Part shown: in pieces, positions 37,301-49,300 of the stretch
How positions within the stretch are numbered: the first letter of the stretch is position 1
Layout: each line of letters begins with the position of its first letter
From: Branchiostoma floridae
Lineage: Eukaryota; Chordata; Leptocardii; Amphioxiformes; Branchiostomatidae
DNA length: 64,000 nt
Assembly (NCBI RefSeq): GCF_000003815.2
Contig: NC_049994.1
Location: forward strand, 4,339,787-4,403,786
Reading direction: 5' to 3'
The notes under the pieces: generated by a model
What the model was told of the DNA's origin: nothing
Databases searched by the model: none
The model's input: only the letters and a program-made list of their open reading frames with translations
Program-made: the position numbers and the translations under genes

Positions 37301-40300
37301 ACATCAACGGCCAAGCCGAACGTAGTGAGGTGGCCCCAAACCGCGTAGCGGAAATGTGTGGAGAATAGTATTGTTATTGTAGTAAAGTAGAGAGTATATA
37401 AAATTACAGTTCAGCTTTCAAAGAAACAGTCCAGGACTGGAGAAGATCGCCCTGCAGAACGCCGCTGGGCACTGTCAAACAGCGTAGACTTGGGCCGGAA
37501 ACAGGTGTGTCGGCGCGGTGGTGAGTCGCTTTACACTAGGTTTTTCTGAGACGTCTTGGCCAAGACCGTCTCAAGACCGTCTCAGCCAAGACGTCTCAGC
37601 CACAGTGTAAAGAGCGATTTAGGGGTCTCAAGACCAGATTCATGCTGTGCGTCTTGAGACCACATCAGATGTGGTCTCAAGACGCTCAGCGGGAGTGCCA
37701 AGACGCACAGCAGGAGTGCCAAGACCCATTTTTCACTGTGTAAAGAGAACGGTCTCAGAAAATTCGTCTCAGAGCCAACTTTGAGCGGTATTTGTAGGTG
37801 TCATTGAGCCTAGCAAGTGCGATCTCTACAGCATTTTGGATCTGTGTTTACTAGGAGGTTGTTTTTCATTATAAATTTTTCTTTCTTATTTTTGACACCT
37901 TTTTTTTACTTCTTTGAACAGGGACAATTTTTTTCTGATAGTAGTTGGAGTCCACTACATCCAACTTTTCATATTTCCCCTGCATTTGTGGAAAAACTGC
38001 CTACTTATTATGGAGGAAAGAGTGTGGCTAAATGCAGAGACACAGAATAATGCCTGCAAGCCTGCTCTGCAGGGAGTCCAAGAAAGCTTGTCACAGCGTG
38101 TGTAAAGAGAGCTGTTAAAGGTCTTGGCTGAGACGGTCTTGGCCAGGACGTGTCAGAAAAACCTAGTGTAAAGCTAGTACTGCGAAGTGAGGGGTCCTGA
38201 GGCTCTTCGGCACACCGCTGGAGCTTGTCTCCTTGAGTTGTCGATTGTGAAGAAATCAGAGTCAGTGGTGTCAGGGATGCAGGCCCGAGCTGGTGAAGAT
38301 CGCACTGCAGAACTCCGCCTGGCACTTGCGAGCAGTAGAGGCTAGCCCGAGAGCGGATGCAACGGCGCGTAGCTCTAGCTGGTGTACTGCGAAGTGGGGG
38401 GTCCCGAGGGTCTTCATCAGCACCAAGAGACCACGTCTAGCGAAATAATAGACGTTAAATGAGGACAACAACAACAACAACAAAGAGGTGCACACCAACT
38501 TCCTACTGTCTGGGTCCCTGTAGGTACGGGCGGGAAGGGGAAAGGCTGAGGGGTATTAAAGGAAGCGTCGTTCGAGATGTTTACGAAGTTGCCGCCGGTA
38601 GGAACATGGCTGCCGAAATCACGGACGCCTCGCGAGAACGAAAAGGGCGCGAAATTTCGCGAGAGTACGGGGAAGTTGTTGGGGTGGGGGGCGGTAAAAA
38701 TTATGATTCCAGTAGCAGTTTGGTCTCTAGCTAGCCGTACGGCCCCTATGAGAGCAGGTATGTCCCCCGTGGAATCTGCAAGGTCTTCTGAGTCCTAGTT
38801 TCGGTTTTCGGTGACGTGATGTTTCGGAGCCCTGGGTGGAGCGAGCTGCTGACTGTCGAAAGTGGCTAGATCGATGGCGTGGTGTTCCAACAGCTCGCCC
38901 GTCTTGGTGAAGCGCTCTATCGGCCGATTCCAAGGGGAATCCGGTGGTCCCACCTCGTTTGCTGGCAGAATCGTGTGCCTCAGTAGTTAAAACACGTTGT
39001 ACACTTGGTAGAGCTCTTGATGAGAACTAAAACCAGGAAATTTTTGGATGAAAAGATAAGCGAGAGGCGAGCCCTGCCGACCCAGACGGCGGATGTCGCT
39101 CAGTGAGGTCAAAAGTCACTTCCTAACATGTCAGATCTGATAGGTCAGGACTAAAGAAACTTTCCTTGATACATTGATGCCTATTTCTTTATTTCAATGA
39201 CATAATTTCACTCACTGATAGAAGGAGAAGCCAGAAAATAATTGGCTATCATTTTCCAGCATTTTCTTAGCACTGGAATAGGCATTTTTTATAGGGGGTG
39301 GGGAGGGGGGCTCATTTGTTGGGGGGGTGAAAATTTGTATATAAACACGAAACATATGTAAAATTATGCGTTCAGATTTACTTTTCAGTTATTTTAACAG
39401 CATAAATGCATTGTATACATATTATTGAGTATTTCTGTAGAGTTTTATCATAATTGACAAGCATTTTTGCCCCTGGCCATCTCTGCCCCCTTTTATGAAA
39501 CTCTTTTTTCAGGACTTCTGCAAATGTGTCTGAGTACTTTTTATAACAGTTGCTGTCCTCAGATAGATGGCAAAATATTAATTCTACTTTTAATGTTGAG
39601 TTCAACTTGTGAGCTTTCCAAAAATATACAGTTTTCCTAGTCTACTCTTTACATTAGAGCTACAAAAATAATAAACACAAAGTACCCGTTGAATACTGTA
39701 AAGTCTGGAATTATAGCTAGTGTTCTGGAATACATAAAAAATTTTATGCAGTGTTAAGAGGGTTAAGGTAAGAAGCACCATCTGATGTTTCTCAATTCTC
39801 CAAGGTATTCTTCTTGGCAAATTTCAATTTTCCGGCATTTAAGGAACATAAACATCAAAATTACCAGAAAATTGTAGGGTATCAAGTTATGGAAAGTTTT
39901 CACACCTGCAATTTTAAGGTCTATAGAGCTTGCCACTCAATTCAACAGAAATGTCTTCTTCTAGGCTTTTTTCATATTAAACGCACAAAAGTATCAGTAA
40001 CATGCATTGGCATAATACCGACCGTAAGACTTACTAGTATACCGGCCGATCAAAAAAATGGAATTTAAAGAGATCGACACATGCAACAATGGTTATTTCT
40101 GAGGTGTGCACACTTCAGACATCTAGGTGTCCAATACATCATTTACAAAACATCGATAACAATGCATTCGAAGACATCAAGGCCCAAAGTTTTCAGTATC
40201 TTTTTCGGGGTAGGCAGCTCGTCGTGGGACGAACACACTGTCACATTCATTGCCAGATTTGTAGATCATAATTACACATGCTCACAGCACAAGACGAACA

Positions 40301-43300
40301 TGATTCAACAACAATCTTGAATTTCTGTTGGTGACCTACAACTCATGTAAAAGTGTGAAGAACCGTTGCATAATAGCCCGGATCTACGACTGAATGGGCA
40401 AAATTGAACGTACGCAGACATTTTCCCGCCATTTTTATATCTACGCTAGCAGTGTTATGTCATAGCGGTTGTGACGGACAGAAGTTAAATGAAAATTCTT
40501 GACAGTATACGTCCGTTTTCTCATGACATTTTGTATGCTCATGCAGGTTTATGTTTTATGCATTTACTAATAGAAAAGGAAGGAACATCAGAGGATGTAT
40601 AAAGGTACATAGCGACAGTTAATTGTGCCGTGTTTCTTCCGGCCGGTATTTTGTACCCCCTCCCAACCACGTGCCCGTTCGCCGTGTAATTCCGCGGCGT
40701 GTTACAATATTGCGCTTTAAGCAGGACAAGAGTGGCAGAAAGTTACACAGAAGAAGTGGCAACGGTAACCTATAACAGCAACATGTAACTGGAGAAAATG
40801 ATGCGTTGACAATTTGTCAAATCAGTATGGCTAGAGAAATCGTCGTAAACGTACTGGTATTATGATAATAGATGTTAAAAGCTTACTGTTTCTCTACACC
40901 ACATGTCTGTCTCCAGGACCAGTTCCTCTAATCCTTTTGTTGGATATTTGCTTGTTGGGATGGAAAAAAACAACACTCTATCCATAATAAATCCTGACAT
41001 AGAATTGATTCAAATGTATTCTCATATCAAGGTTAAAATGACAGATGTAACCAAAAAAAAGCAAGGAATGTTATGAAAAAAATCAAAGCTGGCGACGGTC
41101 TTGCTTGACACTTATTGTTTTTTAATCTTTAACAACCAAAGCTTTATTTCCACCAACGTCTGGGTGACTGTCACCTTTCTCAGGACAGTTCTGACTGGTT
41201 CACGTTGTTATTGTACCACAGCAACACAAACTTCTTGTTTTTCTTTTTACTCCATGAGGACCATTTTGTGAGCTGTGCCCTGATTTCCTCAGGTATGTGA
41301 ACCCCTGCCACCTTTAATCAGGTCTGACAGCTGCAGGTTAATTAGCATGCAGGGTGCCTGTCGCTCTTTCCACATGGGTGGGCTCGGCCTCAAGCAGAAA
41401 AACAATGATGATAGGGTAGAAATATTTCACCTCGGGGGCAGTTGGTGAGCCACATTTGTGACAAAACGTAGCAAATTCTTAATCTCCAAGCAGATCCTAC
41501 GGTGCCATAAGATAGTATCAAAGCTGGCCAGGGAGTGTAGCCGGCTAAGGGAGTCAAACGGGTACGGGGAGTTTGATACTATACATTACACACTGTGGAT
41601 CTGGTTCGAGATTAGCAAATTCTCTGTCGATACATATGTTGCACTAAGTTCAGTTCTTTGCAACGCATTTTGGGTCATAATATCTTACCCAGAATGTTTT
41701 GTGAATATCTAGTAGAAATATTTGTAGAAATATTTGTGACAAAAAGGTAACAACTATGATTTTCTGTTGATACAAATGTTGGGCAAAGTTCAGTTCTTTG
41801 CAATGCATTTTGGGTCATAAAATATTACCCAGAATGCTTTGTACCTATCTAGATACACAAACTCTGCTGTCCTGGGCTGTAACTGGCTGATGTTGGGAGG
41901 GCTGCTATAAGCGATATTTAATCAGGCTAGACGTAGTGCATATCATGTACAGAAATCTCAATCAATTCTATCATGGAAAACAGGAACTGTTTGTGGGGAT
42001 TTAATCTTACAGTAGGGAAAAAATTAAGTGCTCAAGTTGGTTTTACTATAAGGTGGACAGACCACAGAACAAAATTTTTGCAATGGTTTTAATTCAAGTC
42101 AGAGGTAAAGTCACTGCAAAAGCCGAGAATGCTTAAAGTAGGAGCTACTGTAGGTGATACCACCCATGCAATTTGATGGAAAACAGCTGCGAATATAACT
42201 TTTTTGCCAACCCAATAGAATCAGTTGTGTCTTAAGGAGTAGACTGATTTTGCAAGTGATAAGAATAGCAAAAAACGTGACTCTTGAAATTCTATTTTCC
42301 AGAGATGGTTTTGACAATTCATATTTATAAAGGAGAAACTTACATAAACAAGAGTTCGTAGACCTCATATCTCCATGAAATAGTCTGATTATGTAAATGA
42401 CTTCCACATTTGCATAATCTATGCTAAGTAATGTACACCTGTAAGTAACCTACGCTGGTTACAATGTTGATTGTCCAAGCATTTACCACATCGATAAATT
42501 ATGGCACTTTTGCATTAATTATGCAAATTAGGGACTTATTTGCATATTAGGTATCTGATAATGTTCCACCTGCCCCAAACTACATATATTGCATGTATCT
42601 GAGTTCTGTAAAGGAAACACTGCAAATACAGATTTTCCTCATTAAATATGCAAATTAAGTGCCAGTTTGCATAATTTGCATTTCATGATGTACATCTCTG
42701 TCTAAGCTACCTACATACCAAATATCATGTAAATTTGTCATTCCCTTCTTCAGTTATCGTCCTTAGAAGATTTTGACAAAAATGCCCCTGCAGTTCCAGA
42801 GCAACCTGCTAGGGGAACCAAATATACACCAGATATCCCTTATGTCACAAGCTATCTGCCATCCAAATAACAAGACCATAGCACATCCAGTTCAAAAGAT
42901 CCAAAAAATGAAATTCTGCTGCAGTACCAAGGTCACATACCAGGGGGCCCAAAATTGACCTTGACCTTTGTCTTCCCAACACCTACCCACAAACCAAATA
43001 TCATCGTAATCCGTCCAGAGGTTCTTGAGTTATGCTCACTACAAAATCCGGACACACAGACACACACACAGACACACTCAAAACTATATCTCCATTTTTC
43101 ATGGAGATAAAAACATTAAAGCCTGACTACTACATGTAACTGTTATTACGTGGAATTTTCAGTGCTTTCTTGATTACACTTTTACAGAGAGTAGACTCAA
43201 TTCTGCCAGTGATAAAATAGCAAAAATCACAATTCTTATCTGCTAGGAGGTTCTTTCTCGTACCTCCTAGGTATTTGTGAGTTCTCACTCCGGATGGTGT

Positions 43301-46300
43301 AGAATTTACGAGGCGGTAATTGGTTTTGGTGTGCAGGTGTCAGACAGCTGGTCCCCTGGACTTTCAGGTATTCCTGCACCCCAGTAGGGGGCTGACAGGA
43401 ACTTGGACGTCTGCCCTGACGACTCTTTGTTCCCCTAGGGCTTCTTGAAATCAGCATCCTGTTTGGATCCTCAGATTCGTTAATGAGCGATTGATTGGTG
43501 CTAGCGACTTTGTAATTGTTGTCGGTTTATATGATTGAATTCCACTAGTCTCCAATCACAAGTTGATGATTAAGTAATTCAGACAAATATAAGAATTGTG
43601 TAAAGTCAATTTCAAGTTTCAGAACTGTTTTCATCATAATGCTTTCATTAGTTCAGACTATGATGCATATCAATTTTAGGATATTTCAATACGCAGGAAG
43701 GATGAAAGTGAAGAGAAAATGATGGTTGATGCCATTTTAACATTAATACTTTGCTTAAATTTTTTCCCATCTAACAGTAAAAATCTTTGTGAAATTTGCC
43801 TCAGCTATTTTGAAAATCATATGAAGAAAAAACATACCAATTATCAAAAAAACACTACAAGACATTTCTATTCTTCAATTGTTGTACCCTGACTTGGTTT
43901 TCACACTTCAATCAATTTCCAGCAAATACCAAGTGCATGACTTGCGTGATGTTATCTGAAATTGATCTCACTGTGGGCTCAGAACGCAATGGATTGGAAA
44001 AAAGAGATTATTACTCACTTGAAGATGTCACAACAGCATGGCCTTTGCACTCGTACACCTTGTAAATAAAGATATAAGAAATGCAATGCACACATGGCAT
44101 CAAAACTTGAAATTTGCCACAAAAGTGTGAAAAAAATGACTTAACAAATGCAATATCACAGGAATTATCATACATATGATGTTTGTCAAATGTAATTATA
44201 CGTCTACTAGATTGTAATCTATAATCTTCAATTAACAGAGAACAATATCTTTGATACAGAATACACACTTGTCCCATGTTTCAAAAACAATAACCAATTT
44301 TCAATGTTCTAACATTGCAGGTATAAAACAATCAAAATTTGATAGCATATATCATCAGCATACATATGGTCATCCTTATAGTACTACAGTTTATGAAAAA
44401 AATTGTTATTGGGGTTGGTAAACACGATTTTCATGGGCTATTGTTAAACACATAGATGTAAAAGTGGTTCTTGCGGACCAATGAAACTGGCTGATACAGG
44501 ATATGTCGGCACTCCATATTTTCTGCTCTGATCTCGATTTGATATGATTCAGGAAAGGACTCCAGACAGCAAATTGTTTTGACTGAAAAGCATACCTCCA
44601 AACACTTGTGGCTGAAATTGTTTCAAGTTGTTTTCTGAAGAGGGCAAGACAAAAACTGGTAGAGGTAGGGTAGTTTGGAAATCTACACTTCTGAATGTCT
44701 ATCTAAGTGCAATAAATCATTAATAACAGTCAGTTATTACAAGCAATTATCAATATAACAATAAAAAACACTTTATGCAAGTCCTCAGACAGCCATTTCA
44801 ATAGTTAATAGAAAGACTTCAGCATAGTAATTGATACCATAATACCAAATTCTATTCAATTAGTACTGCCAGGAAATTTTTCCAAGCCAATTCTATGACA
44901 ATAACAAATAGTATCATTCTCATATCATAACTGAAATTTTGTCAATTGAACCTGCAGTTTGTATTTTCTATTTTGATATTACAATTTGATGAATATCTGC
45001 ATGATATTGTATGATGACCTAGATATAGCACACCCCCTGTCAGTCCTTGAAAGTGGTGCGACCCTCTTTGTTGATAGCACCACCAATTATTCGCCCCGGG
45101 CCCTCGATTCATCAACGAGCAATCACACACGTCCGGCCCTTTCCCCTGAAACCTACTGGAGATTTTCTTTACAAGATTGAGCTTTAGACAACGTCAGTTG
45201 AAATGATGCGGGGTAACAAAGATGGTCACTTCCAGGGTAACAAGAAGCCCTACCGTGTGACATTCAAAGGTAAGAGGTGTAACATTAAAGAGATTATTGC
45301 ATTGAACGCTACGGAACATTGGAATCATAGAGGTGTAACTAATGCTTGGAGGGCTTTTGTAAATGTGAGCTAGACAGTGGCGGATAAATTGTTACAGATT
45401 TTCTAAATCTTACTAAGGATTTTTGCACATAGAACTGTCTGTATTAAGGTAGTGGCACAAAAGGAATCTAAAGCCAAAAATAACGGCAAAAATTGCTGTA
45501 TCCGATTTCATAAAATTGTTGTGACATAATTATGTCGGATGTGATATCAAAATTGCCCAAGTATGAAATACAAATTCAAAATGGCCTGTTTCACCCAACA
45601 AATTTTTAAAATGTTAGTGAGGATTTTTGCACAGAAAACTGTTTGTATTGAGGTAGTGGCACAAAAGGAATCTAAAGCTGAAAATGATGGTGACAATTTC
45701 TATAGTTGATCTATTGCTGTATCCAATTACATAAATTTGTTATGATATAATTATGTCGTATGTGATATCAAAATTGCCCAAGTATGAAATGCAAACTAAA
45801 AATGACTTCTTTTACACAAGAGAAAAATATACAGATTTCTTTATGGCTACCTTTAATATTACCAGTACGTTAGCAATGGATGTCTATGGTAATCTGTTTT
45901 ATCAGATCTATAACACACAATCTGGCTTCAATTTTTCTATACCCATTTTTGTCTCAAATTAAGATCCAGACAGAGTAGTGCCAATGGTTCATACCATGCA
46001 TTCTTTAGTTCCCAAGTGATAGTGCTATATACAGGCATTCGAAAATACATTGATTATTCCATGCTCTGTATTAATGAGAGACACCTGCTTTGGTACATCA
46101 TTAAAAATGACTTAGCTGGTATCTACATGTATGTGCTGACAATAGCTTAGGTTCTACGTGCTCACAACAAGACTGGACGAAAAAATGCGATGACTGCAGA
46201 AGAATCATTTCACCATTGAAAAAAACCCACAGAATTATTCAAATCACAGTCTGTCAAATTATTATTATCTTTGCCGACAGAAGGTCTTGGAAGAAACTTA

Positions 46301-49300
46301 CAGTCGCCTGCGTCGCAGCCGACCGATGATGATGATGATGATAATCTTTGCCAAGAAGGTTATGTCTTCAGCATTTGTGTGAAGACATTTGTGTGTCTGT
46401 GTATGTTTCAACAATATAACTCAAGAAGGCCAAAGTGGATGGTCTTCATATTTGGTATGCAGTTAGGTTTCGATAAGATCGTAAAATGATTAGATTTTTT
46501 GGCCCCCAAGCAGCTTTCTATGCTACTGCAGCAGACCTTCCGGTTTTGATGTCTTGTTGGGTAATGCGACATACTTTGTCTGCATATGCTATAAGATTTA
46601 TAATGATTATGACAACAAAAACCTCTGTAAAAATTAAGAAAAAAAAGAAAGAGAAAAACCATCAAAAGAATAATGAATGTTTTTCATTTGTATGCTGGTC
46701 CATGTTCCAATTTAAGCTTAAGCCATCCTTGGAGAAGCAATTATAGAAATTGTTTATTCAAACAATTCCGTGGAGAGGGGAATGGAGAAATGCATTGTGT
46801 AACCTTCTAGTGAACCTAACACAATCAGTCAGGCATTCCTGACAAGTCTGTTTTATCTTTGCGCTAACAAAACAAGATTTAATCCGTCATGCCATTCAAC
46901 AATGTGGCAAAAACATCAATAATTCAAAGCTTTTGACAACTTTCTGTAGCAATTTATGTCGGCTTCTTTTCAAATTAGCCAACTAACGAAGATGAATTGG
47001 AAAGCCCAGAAAATATTGTTTCTCACATATAACAATACGTAGTTTTTTTTTTAATTTTCATTTTTCTGTATGCTCCATGAAGACAGCTCTACCATGTCTC
47101 TGACATTATTTTACATTATAAAATATTCTGTAACATGCAATGATTTAGAATCTTTTACTTATACATGAATAAATGAATGGTTAGATGGACAATTTTTTTC
47201 TCAGCTTCTTGGTCAGTTTTGAGAATGGCACTCTCCATGCAGAGGTTGGTGGGGAAGATAGTGTCCTTTTTATCATATGTCCTGTTGGTATAGTTTGGAT
47301 CAAAAAGGGACATACATGTATTATAAAGAAGTTACAATCTCCCCAAACAACTTCTGCTTGGAGGGTAAAAAAATTTTCTTTTTTGTTTTTTGTTTAGTTT
47401 TGGGGTACAGTATTTGAAGCAATAAATGAAAGTTTTCCACCCTCAGCAGAAAATGGTACAGTCTATCATCCCCCATGCTGAATTTTATGGTCATTTCCAG
47501 ACATGATTGGAGCCAAGGGGTGGGGAAGGATCAGCTCTGCCCCTCCCCTCCACTCATCAGGGACTATTAACACTAATCAGTGCTGACAGCTTCTGTATTC
47601 ACAACAGATAAACACCACACTAACTGGCACTGACATAACAGATCATGGATTAATAAACTGTTCTCCAGAAAAGGAAAGACAGTGGGGGCAGATGTTTTTT
47701 CCTAGACCTTGTTTAAAAATAATGGCCCTATATATTTCATTGGCTGTGACTACACATGTCAGAAATAGGGCAGTCTCCAGAACCTATCCCTTCATCTTGG
47801 GACAGAAATTTGCTTGTTGGGAGAGACAAAACTTCACCCATCTGTAAGGAAAATAACTGGTGCAAAATTGATGAAAAATTGTCAGCTTTAATAGCATGAT
47901 TTTGTATACATCTAGTTTCATGCTCTATATTTTGCCCCTGGAATTAGCCTGGGTGCTATCCATCTACCAGGCAAGGTGAAAAAAATCCCTTTTCATGGTT
48001 ACTAGTTATCCTGAAATATGTTCAATGATTAAAGGAGAAAGATGAGCCAATACAGAACTGAAGTCAAGAGCACAGCTGTCCATAGATGATTGACAAAATG
48101 ATTGAGTCTCAAAGTCTATTGGTGGAATGGCTTCCACATGTATGATAATGTCTTCAGTGGGCAATGTCAAGACAAAGAATGCCTTGTATGTACAAGATGC
48201 ATAGTGTGCATCCACATCTGTATTATATCATGGGGAATCTGTTACTGTAGATGTTAAAATTTCTTCTGTGTGTTGAACGTCCAGGCTTTTGCAGTGACAT
48301 ATCCACCACACACTTAGAAAAAGTGCAAAAATAGTCCTTCTATTATCTATTTGCCTACCTCTTGCTTCAACCCTCAACTTAAAATCACCACAAATACTAC
48401 GATTCCTCCCCATCACAAAATTGAAATCATTCAAACTTAAAGGCATTTACAGTAGATGACTTGTCTCTCACCACTTGTGGTACCGCCCCTCTCCTGTGTC
48501 TGACCAATGGGCTTGTGAGTTAGTGATGACAGACAGGTGTGAGATTGAGTCTTTAGGTCATAGATGGGGATGAATCAAGATGGGAGCTTGTACTGCAAGT
48601 AAGTGTCCTCTTGTAGTAGGGCTTTTTTGATCCAATGAGGTTGATAGAAAGTTGTTAGTAGGTTGTAGTTTGGTTGCTTGTGTTGTTGTTATGGCAAGTG
48701 CTTTAATTTTGGGCTGCTAGGACCATCTAATTGAGACATGGTACTGTATTGATGACAGTTCTTTGCTAGCCCTTGTAGATTGAAATAAGTTCCCAACACA
48801 GAGGTAGTAAGTACATGTATTTTCTAAACCTGTGAATGAAAAAAGGACATACTGATATGACTTTATATGGTAGTTGTTTGACTACCTAATCTTGCAGCCT
48901 GGTAGTATTTTTGTACATTTGGACATGTCCATTGTACATTTTTTGTGCTTCTAACTTCTTTCACATGGGAACATTTCTCCACATCTGTTCACATCCTTGA
49001 ACTGAACTTCTATTAAGTTTTAAATAGATTGAAGTGCCAAGGTTGAACTTTTCAGAGACAAGCCCAAAATTCTTTTCATTCCTCAGTCAGTCTGCAGGTG
49101 AAAGATTGAGCAACATCTCATTTTTCAAGACCAACTTTCGATACAAATGGACTAAACTATATGTACATGGTCCCTGAGCACTATTATTAAACAACACTGC
49201 TTCACAAGTTACCACAATGGGGCATTGGTTTTGTAAACTCTATTAGAGTTAGAAAGACGTTGGTAGTACCCAAAATCACAAAAGCCCAGTACAGATATGA

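Larger units (their letters stand above)
16551..45197 (+). other. FBXL7: FBXL7 intron 3 (long, repeat-rich)
   Basis: Holds nested MITEs, two satellite arrays, Harbinger- and hAT-like elements, the CLASP fragment and LINE ends, all listed separately. 24700-27620 and 27900-31140 (apart from single fragments) have no recognisable gene or repeat; the coding-like frames there are short and lack family matches. 39120-41460 and 43450-44980 are also featureless apart from poly-T/poly-A runs. If exons 3 and 4 are not real, introns 2 to 4 merge into a single intron of about 43 kb. Confidence 0.45.
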
